From Paracoccaceae bacterium (GTDB lineage: Bacteria; Pseudomonadota; Alphaproteobacteria; Rhodobacterales; Rhodobacteraceae): a DNA stretch of 45,425 nt. A program made the translations under genes and the position numbers. Under the pieces are notes generated by a model that worked only from the letters and a program-made list of their open reading frames with translations, did not search any database and had not been told where the DNA came from. Positions 36,954-44,715 of this stretch are shown one piece after another. Position 1 is the stretch's first letter; the number at the start of each line of letters is the position of its first letter. The stretch covers positions 1-45,425 of the forward strand of contig JAPOOS010000207.1 of the NCBI GenBank assembly GCA_026713305.1. Reading direction: 5' to 3'.

Positions 36954-37772
36954 TCAATAGACCGCAATGATCAGTGGAACTCCGTATTCCGCGTCTTCGA
37001 TCGCGGACAGGATATGAGCCACTCGCCAGTCGTTGCTGGGGTGAGTTTGCAGAAACCCTACGCTCCCCATCCCGCTTGCCTGTCGGCGTACATCCTCACG
37101 GCTGAGGCGTACAATGGTGTCCCGCATGGCCGTCGGCCTAAAGCCTGCCCGCTTCAGGATGTAGATGGCAGTTCGATCTGCTTCGACCTCCATTTCCACG
37201 CTGTATGCCGTGCTGCCTATGTCGCCACCCAGCTCGACGAGCCCCTCTGTCATACGCGGGTCGTTCTCGGCAAATGCCGACGCCAGCCCTGCGCCGATCG
37301 TCATGCCGACAAGAGTATTGTTCATCTTGCTGTCCACATGTCCGTACATCACGTGGGCAAATTCATGGGCGAGCACGGCAGCGATCTCGTCGTCGCTGCC
37401 GGAGATTCGGACAAGACCTCCATGCAGACCAATGTTGCCGTCCAAGTCGGCGTAGGCGTTGGGGTCGTTGTTGTATGTTTCGACATTGATCTGCGCGGTG
37501 CGAACTTCTTCGCAGCGTTCGTAGGGCAGCTGAAGTTCGATGCATATGCTGTGACTTGCCGCACGAACCCGCCACGCCACGCGGTCGACAGTCGAACTGA
37601 TCTGGTGGCGCCTGACGTTTCGCGCGGGCGCCACAGCAGTTCTGGCAAGGACCTCGGTTGCCTGACTTTGGTGCAGTTCGCTTGGCGTGTTGATGTCCAG
37701 CACAGGCCCGCCGCAACCTGCTACGGCGATGATGGCGGCAAAGAGCAGTCCGAATTTTGTTTGCGTGGTCAT
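36954..37772 (-). CDS. M48 family metalloprotease, predicted lipoprotein
   Basis: The 272-residue zinc protease has a lipoprotein signal peptide (hydrophobic LLFAAIIAVA, then G-Cys20), so it is probably anchored in the outer membrane facing the periplasm. The zinc motif is HEFAH (136-140), with the third ligand in EVEADRTA (Glu195/Asp199), as in BepA/LoiP-type proteases. PNAYADLDGNIGLHGGLV and FLQTHPSNDWRVAHI are further family features. Such proteins take part in outer-membrane protein quality control (family knowledge). ATG 37772 has GGAGAAAG upstream; an in-frame upstream ATG would bury the signal peptide. Confidence 0.92.
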   Translation of the reverse strand: MTTQTKFGLLFAAIIAVAGCGGPVLDINTPSELHQSQATEVLARTAVAPARNVRRHQISSTVDRVAWRVRAASHSICIELQLPYERCEEVRTAQINVETYNNDPNAYADLDGNIGLHGGLVRISGSDDEIAAVLAHEFAHVMYGHVDSKMNNTLVGMTIGAGLASAFAENDPRMTEGLVELGGDIGSTAYSVEMEVEADRTAIYILKRAGFRPTAMRDTIVRLSREDVRRQASGMGSVGFLQTHPSNDWRVAHILSAIEDAEYGVPLIIAVY

Positions 37773-38023
37773 GCTGGGGCTTTCTCCGGTTGTTGCGTCG
37801 GTCCGCATATCTTGTTGCCGTGCGTTTAGTTGCTTCTCAGGAATCAGTCAAATTCGTGTCTATGCACGGCACTGAATCCCTTCGGGAACTCCAAACGGGC
37901 GAATCGCTCGAAATCGCAACCGACACCATTGACCCGAGGAAACTGACTTGACGCACACCACGGACACGAGCCTCCTGACCGCGGAGCTTGCACCCGACCG
38001 AAACGGGAATCTCCTGCCGCCAT

Positions 38024-39211
38024 TCAATGGCATGACAATGAGTCGGAAGCCACATCGCGCGGGATCATGCGATAGATAGCGCCCAGATCTTCGGAAATGA
38101 ACCATATCGAGCCGTCCTGCGCTTCTCGCACATCGCGAACGCGCTGTGTCTCGGCCATGCTGATGCGTTCAACCTCCCTCAGGCCACCTGAATTCCCCAG
38201 CCGGGAGATCATGTCAAACTTCAGCGAACCAACGAGTATGTGGTCCTTCCACTCAGGCCACAGCTTGCCGGAATAAACAACAATGCCGGAAGGAGCTATC
38301 GAGGGGTCCCAGTAGAATTCGGGCTGTTCCATGCCAGCCCTTTCGTGGCCTTCCCCGATTCGCAGACCGGAATAGTGGCGGCCATAGGAAATCACCGGCC
38401 ATCCGTAGTTCAACCCCCTTTCGACAAGGTTGACTTCGTCGCCCCCTCTGGCGCCGTGCTCCGACAGCCACAGGTTGCCAGCGGCATCGAACGTTGCCCC
38501 CTGCGCGTTGCGGTGACCGTATGACCAGATTTCCCACTGCCGTCCTTCCTGTCCGACAAACGGATTGTCCGAGGGCACGCTGCCGTCGGGCCATATCCTA
38601 ATGACAGAGCCATTGTGACTGGAAAGATCCTGAGCCGAACTGCGCCTGCCGCGTTCTCCGATTGTTGCATACAGCGAACCGTCGTCCGCCTCGACAATTC
38701 GAGACCCAAAGTGGCGGCTTCCGGAGGAGCGCGGGCTGGCCTCGAAAATCCGGTTCAAACTTTCCAGACTGCTGTTGTCTGCGGCCAGCCTGCCAGCGGA
38801 GATCGCCGTGCCGGCCGTTCCGCCGCCAGGCGAATAGGCGTAGGTCAGGTAGACGCGCCGCGTGCGCTCGAAATCGCGGGCAGCCATCACGTCAAGAAGA
38901 CCGCCCTGCCCGCGCCCGAAGACCCTCAAGTTCGTCGATACGCGGGTTCGGTTCAAGCTGGCGTCGAAATGGTAAAGCCTGCCTCGTCTTTCGGTGACCA
39001 GGAATTCGCAGTTGGGCAGAAAGGCAATTGACCAGGGAACGCGCAAGCCTCCTGCAATCCTGTCAACAACGACTGGACCCGACGAAATGTTGCGAACGGC
39101 GGCGTTCGACACGGAAACCGGCGAAACCATGGCCAGCGCCAAGGTCATCAGCAACGTCTTCAGGACGAAACTCCTGCCAAGGGACCCACGAGTCCCAATC
39201 CTGCGCTCCAT
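38024..39211 (-). CDS. PQQ-dependent sugar dehydrogenase family protein
   Basis: The 395-residue protein is a soluble, periplasmic six-bladed propeller of the aldose sugar dehydrogenase (glucose/sorbosone) type, which would oxidise sugars using pyrroloquinoline quinone. A signal peptide is visible (VLKTLLMTLALAMVSPVSVSNAA). Family motifs are LRVPWSIAFLP, RRVYLTYAYSPGGG, SRHFGSRIVEADDGSLYATIG, SYGHRNAQG, WLSEHGARGGDEVNLVERGLNYGWPVISYG, and PSIAPSGIVVYSG. PQQ use is inferred; no PQQ synthesis genes are in the window. ATG 39211 has GGGAAG upstream. It lies 44 bases after the flavoprotein gene on the same strand, so the two are probably co-transcribed. Confidence 0.92.
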   Translation of the reverse strand: MERRIGTRGSLGRSFVLKTLLMTLALAMVSPVSVSNAAVRNISSGPVVVDRIAGGLRVPWSIAFLPNCEFLVTERRGRLYHFDASLNRTRVSTNLRVFGRGQGGLLDVMAARDFERTRRVYLTYAYSPGGGTAGTAISAGRLAADNSSLESLNRIFEASPRSSGSRHFGSRIVEADDGSLYATIGERGRRSSAQDLSSHNGSVIRIWPDGSVPSDNPFVGQEGRQWEIWSYGHRNAQGATFDAAGNLWLSEHGARGGDEVNLVERGLNYGWPVISYGRHYSGLRIGEGHERAGMEQPEFYWDPSIAPSGIVVYSGKLWPEWKDHILVGSLKFDMISRLGNSGGLREVERISMAETQRVRDVREAQDGSIWFISEDLGAIYRMIPRDVASDSLSCH

Positions 39212-39255
39212 TTTTCTTCCCTTCGGTCCGACTCGAAGTCCTGCAGTCTGGGCCG

Positions 39256-41667
39256 CTACTGACGCATGCGGTCTCCGTTCGGGTCGTGAGGCGATCGTTC
39301 GATTACCCGTGCCCGAACCTTCGTTCCCAGAATGTGCGTGGAAAGCGCCGTGCCGGGCGCCGACACTTCGCGTGAAACCAGCGCCATGGCCAAACTCTTG
39401 CCCACATAGTGTCCGTAGCATCCGGACGTGACAAATCCCACGATTTCGCTGCCGGCCCGCACCGGCTCGTATCCGACGGCGTCGGCATCCCTTGCATCCA
39501 GTTCAAGAGTAACCAGCCTTCGTTCCGAGCCCTGTTCCTTTCGGCGAAGATACGCATCGCGGCCCACGAACCGGCGCTTTCCGTCATCGATCCACCGATC
39601 AAGGCCTGTCTCGATGGGGTCGTATTCCTGCCGGTACTCTGCGCTCCAAACGCCGAAGCTTTTTTCAAGTCTAAGGGAATTGAGAGCGTAGAATCCAATG
39701 TCGCGGGCATTCAGACCTTCCCCGGCCTGTTTCAGCGTTCGATACAGCGCTGCATGATCGGACGCGTGGCAGTTGATTTCGTAGCCCAGCTCGCCCGTCA
39801 CCGAAATTCGGGCGACCCGGGCGCGCAGCAGCCCGATGTCCATTTCCGTGATCGCCATGAATGGCAGTCTGTCGTTGGATATGGCCTGGCCAGCGGCAGC
39901 CTCAACCAGTTGGCGCGAATTGTTGCCAACCACCGCAAATCCAACAATGGAATCCGATATGTCCTCGACCAGGACGCCGTCTTCGGCAAACTCCTCGAAC
40001 CACCGCATGTGCCACTGCCGCAGGTAGTAGCTGCCCATTATCCACCATTCGCCGCCGTCCCAGTTCAGCACCATCAGGTCGCCCTTCAGGCGACCGGAAA
40101 CCGCCAGCATAGGAGCCAGCCGGCTCCTGCCGGCTGGCGGCAGCTTTCCGGCAAGCAGATGATCCAACCACTTTCTGGCGCCGGAACCGGTCACCCTGAA
40201 ACGCGAATAGCCGGCAATGTCCAGAATGCCTGCCTGGTCGCGGGCCGCCTTGCATTCTTCGGCTACAATTCGAAAGGCATTCGACCGTCTCAGCGAAGGG
40301 GTCTCCTCGAATCCCTTGGGAGCAAAGAAAAGCGGCACTTCAAGTCCCCAACTCTCACCCCAGTTTGCGCCGGAATCGCTCAGGTCTCGGTAGGCCGGGG
40401 ACATTTTGAGAGGCCGGCCGGCCCAAAGTTGTTCGTTGGGGTACTGCAGGACAAACCGCCTGGAATAGAACTGGCCGGTCGTCTGTCGTATGTATTCGAT
40501 GTTTGACGTGAAATCGCCGTATCGGGCAATGTCCATTGACCATGCGTCAACTTCGGATTCGCCACGAATCATCCACTCGGCAAGCGTCTTGCCGACGCCT
40601 CCGCCCTGGAGGAAGCCCGCCATGACTCCGCAGGCCAGCCAGTAGTTCGGCAGGTTGCGAACGGGACCCACCAATGGATTGCCGTCCGGCGAGAAAGTGA
40701 AAGCGCCGTGCACCCAGGTCTTGACGCCAACATCTTCAAGCACCGGATAGCGATGGAACGCCATGTCCAGCTCGTCGGCCAGCCGTTCGGTGTCCTCCTC
40801 GAACAACTCCATCCCGTAGTCCCATGGTGCGCCTTCAATGCACCAGTGGCTAGGGTTCGTTTCGTAAATTCCAACGAGAATCCCGAGCTGATCCTGCCTC
40901 ATGTAGGTGAAGCCTTCCGGGTCGACTCCCATGGGCAACCTGGCATCGCTGCCAACCAGCTGCGGCACTGTGTCGGTGATCAGGTAGTGATGCTTAAGTG
41001 GCGACAGCGGCAGTTCCACTCCGACCATTCGTCCAACGCGCTTTGCCCACAGGCCCGCCGCATTGATCACGTGGTCCGCCACAATATTGCCCTGCTCGGT
41101 GATCAGCCGCCATTTCGGGCCTGGCAGCAGCTCCAACTCAATCACACGGTTGTGTTCAAGCACCGTGGCTCCTCGCTTGCGCGCGGCGACGGCATACGCG
41201 TTGACCGTGCCTGTTGTGTCGACAAAGCCCTCCCGGTCGGCCCAAAGCCCTCCCAGCACATCTTCGGTCCTCATGATTGGACAGGCTTCCTTGACCTCGG
41301 CCGGAGTCATGAGGCGACAATCGTCAATGCCCATGGTTTGGTAAATGCGATAGCTGGACTTCAGCGAATCCCACCTGTCAGGCTGACAGGCAATGGTAAC
41401 GCCGCCAGTCATGTTCAAGCCTATCGATTGACCCGACTCGCGTTCGATTTCGGTCAGCAGATCGATCGTGTAGGCCTGAAGCGCAGCCATGTTTGGATCG
41501 GCGTTGAACGCATGGATGCCGCCGGCGGCATGCCAGGACGATCCCGCGGCAAGTACTGAACGCTCAATGAGGCAGCTGTCATGCCAACCGAACTTCGCCA
41601 GGTGGTACAGAACGGATGTGCCGACCACCCCACCACCAATCACGGCCACTCTGTAATGTTGGGTCAA
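39256..41667 (-). CDS. dimethylglycine/sarcosine dehydrogenase-like flavoprotein
   Basis: The 803-residue protein combines an FAD-binding D-amino-acid-oxidase-type domain (about 1-370: VAVIGGGVVGTS; SSWHAAGG with His46 at the place where mammalian dimethylglycine dehydrogenase binds FAD covalently), an FAO_M linker domain and a glycine-cleavage T-like folate domain (about 430-800: GILDIAGYSRFRVTGSGARKWL, TGELGYEI, YALNSLRLEKSF). It would demethylate a methylated glycine such as dimethylglycine or sarcosine, passing the one-carbon unit to folate. The exact substrate is not evident. The start is TTG at 41667, supported by GGAGAGAG upstream. Location is cytoplasmic. Confidence 0.93.
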   Translation of the reverse strand: MTQHYRVAVIGGGVVGTSVLYHLAKFGWHDSCLIERSVLAAGSSWHAAGGIHAFNADPNMAALQAYTIDLLTEIERESGQSIGLNMTGGVTIACQPDRWDSLKSSYRIYQTMGIDDCRLMTPAEVKEACPIMRTEDVLGGLWADREGFVDTTGTVNAYAVAARKRGATVLEHNRVIELELLPGPKWRLITEQGNIVADHVINAAGLWAKRVGRMVGVELPLSPLKHHYLITDTVPQLVGSDARLPMGVDPEGFTYMRQDQLGILVGIYETNPSHWCIEGAPWDYGMELFEEDTERLADELDMAFHRYPVLEDVGVKTWVHGAFTFSPDGNPLVGPVRNLPNYWLACGVMAGFLQGGGVGKTLAEWMIRGESEVDAWSMDIARYGDFTSNIEYIRQTTGQFYSRRFVLQYPNEQLWAGRPLKMSPAYRDLSDSGANWGESWGLEVPLFFAPKGFEETPSLRRSNAFRIVAEECKAARDQAGILDIAGYSRFRVTGSGARKWLDHLLAGKLPPAGRSRLAPMLAVSGRLKGDLMVLNWDGGEWWIMGSYYLRQWHMRWFEEFAEDGVLVEDISDSIVGFAVVGNNSRQLVEAAAGQAISNDRLPFMAITEMDIGLLRARVARISVTGELGYEINCHASDHAALYRTLKQAGEGLNARDIGFYALNSLRLEKSFGVWSAEYRQEYDPIETGLDRWIDDGKRRFVGRDAYLRRKEQGSERRLVTLELDARDADAVGYEPVRAGSEIVGFVTSGCYGHYVGKSLAMALVSREVSAPGTALSTHILGTKVRARVIERSPHDPNGDRMRQ

Positions 41668-41843
41668 TGCTCTCTCTCCACAATGGTCCCTTCGCGCCGA
41701 TCATACACAAGTGTCGGGAGAATTCCGCTACCAATTTCCTTGCCGCCTGTCATCCTGAAGTTGACAGGACGGCCTCGTGCCTGACACACAGCGAATCAAT
41801 CGCGCATTCGCAATCCAATTCCTAGAATCGCTGAATTCGAATC

Positions 41844-42494
41844 ATGGCCACTGAATCAGGACATCCAGGCAAGAGTCCCCCCAGTCGCAAGTCCCCGCGT
41901 CCATGGGTGTCGGTCCTTGTGCCGGCTGCCGGAAGGTCAAGCCGCATGCTGGGAATGGACAAGCTCCTGCTAACCGCATCCGGGCATGCATTGATCAAGC
42001 GCGCCGCGCTTGCCGGCATGGCGTCAAAGGCTCGGGAGGTCATCGTCGTCCTGCGTCGATCCCAGGAGCTCCGGCAGGCGGAGCTGGCGGGATTGAAGAT
42101 CGTCGTATGCTATTCCGAAAGCGCCGTGAACGAGATGTCGGCGACATTGAAAGCCGGCATGTCGGGCGTGGCCCCTCACTGCGACGGTGTGCTGATTCTT
42201 CTCCCGGACATGCCGGCAATCGAGACCGGAGACATCGATGCCCTGATTTCCGAATTCGACGGCAGCAACATTGTGCGCGCCCGTTCCGAACGCGGTCAAA
42301 TGGGACATCCGGTGCTAATCCCGAACCGGCTCTTCTGGTGGTTCAGCGAGGCTGAAGGCGATCGGGGTCTGCAGCGGAGACTGGCTTCGGGACTTGAGGC
42401 CATCCACCCGGTTTCGCTTTCAGGCGACAGAGCGACCACGGACATCGACACGCCTGGCGACTGGCTGTCCTGGCAGGGGAATGCAGACCGTTGA
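41844..42494 (+). CDS. MocA-like nucleotidyltransferase (molybdenum cofactor type)
   Basis: The 216-residue product is an NTP-transferase of the MobA/MocA group. It has the nucleotide-binding signature VLVPAAGRSSRMLGMDKLLL, LILLPDMPAIETGDIDALI (metal-binding Asp in LPDMP), GQMGHPVLIP and a C-terminal DIDTPGDW. MocA-type enzymes attach CMP to molybdopterin to make the cytosine dinucleotide cofactor used by xanthine-oxidase-type enzymes. The nearby modABC transporter genes support a molybdenum role, though other MobA-like enzymes cannot be excluded. It converges on tRNA-Leu, four bases away from the encoded CCA. Confidence 0.87.
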   Translation: MATESGHPGKSPPSRKSPRPWVSVLVPAAGRSSRMLGMDKLLLTASGHALIKRAALAGMASKAREVIVVLRRSQELRQAELAGLKIVVCYSESAVNEMSATLKAGMSGVAPHCDGVLILLPDMPAIETGDIDALISEFDGSNIVRARSERGQMGHPVLIPNRLFWWFSEAEGDRGLQRRLASGLEAIHPVSLSGDRATTDIDTPGDWLSWQGNADR

Positions 42495-42498
42495 GGTT

Positions 42499-42799
42499 TG
42501 GTGCGGACGAAGGGACTCGAACCCTTACAGCCATATGGCCCACGGATTTTCTTACCAGCTACAGCTTGCGCTGCCCTTCAATCGAAGGTTTGTGGTCTGG
42601 ACTATCCCTTCACCCTAGCGAATGGCCTTAGGTGCCGCCCGTCTAGTCTCTACACCTTCCTGTCGAATCGACAGGCTTGGCTCGGGATTGCCTCCGGTGA
42701 GGGTTCCCCGAATTTGAGCGGTTCTACTCCCGTCGTTTCCGACAGGGCACTCACGATGATGCATAAGTCCGATGCGTCTACCAATTCCGCCACGCCCGC
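42499..42799 (-). tRNA. tRNA-Leu(UAA), interrupted by a group I intron
   Basis: The 5' exon (42765-42799) and the 3' exon (42499-42550) join into an 87-nt class II tRNA. The acceptor GCGGGCG pairs with CGTCCGC (one G-U), followed by discriminator A and an encoded CCA. The D-arm (GCG...CGC with GGTAGA loop), the anticodon loop CTTAAAA (anticodon TAA), a long variable arm (GCC-ATAT-GGC) and the T-arm AAGGG-TTCGAGT-CCCTT all fit tRNA-Leu. The anticodon stem has one U-U mismatch at its outer pair (27-43). The intron lies between U34 and A35. No other tRNA was found in the window. Confidence 0.93.
42551..42764 (-). ncRNA. group I self-splicing intron in tRNA-Leu(UAA)
   Basis: This 214-nt element has the group I core on the minus strand. 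P1 forms between 5' exon ACTT and the internal guide GAGT (42749-42752), leaving a U-G pair at the splice site. The P4-side core CTCAAATTCGGGGAACCC is followed by GCAATCCCGAGCCAAGCC, a P6 hairpin (CCTGTCG/CGACAGG, 42659-42675), P7 (GACTA 42644-42648 with TAGTC 42600-42604) and a P9 hairpin (CCTTC-GATT-GAAGG). The last base is G (42551), as required for the 3' site. No endonuclease frame is inside. Size and core resemble the small tRNA introns of Azoarcus and Anabaena (IC3 type), inferred by eye. Confidence 0.92.
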
Positions 42800-42808
42800 A
42801 CACGCAGT

Positions 42809-42836
42809 GGCATACCAGAGGATTGCCCCAGTTCAA
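42809..42836 (-). promoter_or_regulatory. likely promoter of tRNA-Leu(UAA)
   Basis: On the minus strand, TTGAAC (-35, 42831-42836) and TATGCC (-10, 42809-42814) are separated by 16 bases and end about nine bases before the mature tRNA 5' end at 42799. This is a tight, plausible tRNA promoter. Confidence 0.5.
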
Positions 42837-42932
42837 GCCGAATCACCTGAATCCTTCCAGGATGCCGCTGTCGGAAGCAACCCCCGCCGACACAGCAAGA
42901 CGCAATGGCCGCTCTCCTTCCCGACTCCAATG

Positions 42933-44021
42933 TCAGGCGCTGTCCCTTCCGGTTCCAGACTGGACAATTGGGCTGGCAACTCTTGCAGGCTGGGTCAGCA
43001 AGACGCGAATTTTCTGGCCAACTCGGAGGACAGTGTCGGAATGACGGGCAAACGAATGCTCCAGTCTGAACGAAGAACTGCCTGCCGCCAGTTCAAGAAC
43101 CAAGTTTCCGGATGTTTCGTCCTCGCCTATGGACCGGACCGTGCAGTCCATTGCACCCGCGTTCAAGGGCGCATCGGTTTTGCCTGTTGCAATGACGAGG
43201 TCGCGCGGCTCGACTGCCAGCAGCACCTCCCGGGCGTTTGGGGTGTCCGAATCCAGGAACGCGATGACCTCGGCGTTGCCGACGCAAAACACCGCGAGTC
43301 GACTGTCGAGCTGCCGCTGCAGCGTTGCGCCAAGCAGGATTGCACCGAAGGCTGTGCCGCCAGACACCCTTGCCGCCGCCGAGGATTGCAAGCGTCCACT
43401 ATCCATGTGCAGCACTCTCGAAGCCATGGGCATCACTTCATCGACAGCATGGGAAACATAAACCACAGGAAGCTGAAACTCGCGAATTGTTCGTTTGAGA
43501 TATGGCAGGATCTCCGCCTTGCGACGTTCGTCCTGCGCAGCAAGAGGCTCGTCCAGCAGCAACATTCGCGGCGCGGACAAAAGCACGCGACCGAGGGCCA
43601 CGCGCTGCATTTCGCCGCCGGAAAGTTCGTTCTCACGTTGCTCAAGAAGTGGCGCAAGACGCAGGGCATCAAGCACCTCAGAAAAATCGGGACCTGGACG
43701 CTGGCCCCGCCGGCGCCAGCCATAGAGAAGGTTCTTCCTGACCGACAGGTGGGGAAACAGGAGCGCCTGCTGGAAGACCATGCCCGCCATTCTGTGGTGC
43801 GCCGGCAAACTGACGCCTGCCTTCGAATCCAGCCAAGCCTGATCGTCCGCTTCGATTCGGCCCTCCGCCCTGGGTTCAAGCCCAGCGATGCACCTAAGCA
43901 GCGTGGTTTTGCCGGAGCCGCTGGGCCCAAAGAGCGCGGTCACCCCATCGAGAGTCAACGATTCGTTCACCGAGAGAACGAACTCGCCAAAACGGACCTC
44001 GATTTCAATCAGGAGCCGCAT
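42933..44021 (-). CDS. modC: molybdenum ABC transporter ATP-binding protein ModC
   Basis: The 362-residue ATPase powers molybdate uptake. The Walker A motif is GPSGSGKTT (32-40), the ABC signature LSGGEMQRVALGR, Walker B LLLDEPLAAQD, and the H-loop is in YVSHAVDE. A C-terminal TOBE-like domain (about 230-350: LLAVEPRDLVIA, DCTVRSIGEDETSGNLVLEL) binds molybdate in family members. The ATG is seven bases after the end of modB, so it is the third gene of modA-modB-modC. Confidence 0.96.
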   Translation of the reverse strand: MRLLIEIEVRFGEFVLSVNESLTLDGVTALFGPSGSGKTTLLRCIAGLEPRAEGRIEADDQAWLDSKAGVSLPAHHRMAGMVFQQALLFPHLSVRKNLLYGWRRRGQRPGPDFSEVLDALRLAPLLEQRENELSGGEMQRVALGRVLLSAPRMLLLDEPLAAQDERRKAEILPYLKRTIREFQLPVVYVSHAVDEVMPMASRVLHMDSGRLQSSAAARVSGGTAFGAILLGATLQRQLDSRLAVFCVGNAEVIAFLDSDTPNAREVLLAVEPRDLVIATGKTDAPLNAGAMDCTVRSIGEDETSGNLVLELAAGSSSFRLEHSFARHSDTVLRVGQKIRVLLTQPARVASPIVQSGTGRDSA

Positions 44022-44028
44022 GATTCCA

Positions 44029-44715
44029 TCAGGTTCGAATGGGGTAGCGCCGGTTCACGATGAAGACCAGGGACAGGACAAGCATCGCAAAGCAGAGCGT
44101 GAGCATGGAGAGAAAATGCGCACTTGCATAATCCAATGTTTCGACATGGGTGTAGATGTCGATGGATATGACACGGGTCCTGCCGGGAATGTTTCCTCCC
44201 ACCAACAGGATCACGCCAAACTCGCCGACAGAATGGGCAAATCCAAGCACCGCCGCGGTCAGGAATCCACGCCGGGCCATTGGAACCGTTACGGTGATGA
44301 ACGCGTCGAAGGGCGATGCACCAAGGCTTTGGGCAACTTCCGCCGGTCGTCGGCCGTTGTTCTCGAACGCTGTTTGCATAGGCTGAACCGCAAAGGGGAA
44401 CGAATGGACAACCGAGGCCAAAAGGATTCCCGTGAATGAAAACGAGAGGGTTTGACCCGTCACCTGCACCCAAAGCGAACCGAATGCCGAACTGGGGCTG
44501 AACAGTATCAACAAATAGAAGCCGAGCACGGTTGGCGGCAGGATAAGCGGCAATGCAGTCACCGCCTCGACAATCGGCTTAATCCCAGCCTTTGTTGTAG
44601 CCAGCCAGTAGGCAAGCGGAGTCGCCAACACCATCAGGATCGCTGTCGACAGACTTGCGAGCCTCAAGGTCAGCCAAAGGGAATCAAGCTCAATCACTTC
44701 GACTGCCCGAATCAC
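44029..44715 (-). CDS. modB: molybdate ABC transporter permease ModB
   Basis: The 228-residue permease forms the membrane channel for molybdate. It has five to six hydrophobic helices and the EAA loop AEVAQSLGASPFDAFITVTVPMARRGF that contacts ModC, plus FAHSVGEFGVILLVGG and ALPLILPPTVLGFYLL. The start may be GTG 44715 (26-base overlap with modA) or GTG 44697 (8-base overlap); neither has a strong ribosome-binding site, which fits translational coupling from modA. Confidence 0.95.
   Translation of the reverse strand: MIRAVEVIELDSLWLTLRLASLSTAILMVLATPLAYWLATTKAGIKPIVEAVTALPLILPPTVLGFYLLILFSPSSAFGSLWVQVTGQTLSFSFTGILLASVVHSFPFAVQPMQTAFENNGRRPAEVAQSLGASPFDAFITVTVPMARRGFLTAAVLGFAHSVGEFGVILLVGGNIPGRTRVISIDIYTHVETLDYASAHFLSMLTLCFAMLVLSLVFIVNRRYPIRT

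Noticed and set aside
36765..37829. 354-codon open frame on the plus strand
   Set aside because: Antisense shadow of the M48 protease gene, whose lipobox and HEFAH motif mark the true strand.
39409..41559. Two long plus-strand open frames (365 and 283 codons)
   Set aside because: Both are antisense to the flavoprotein gene and lack recognisable domains.
42498..44063. 521-codon open frame on the plus strand
   Set aside because: It runs antisense through the split tRNA gene and modC and contains no domain.
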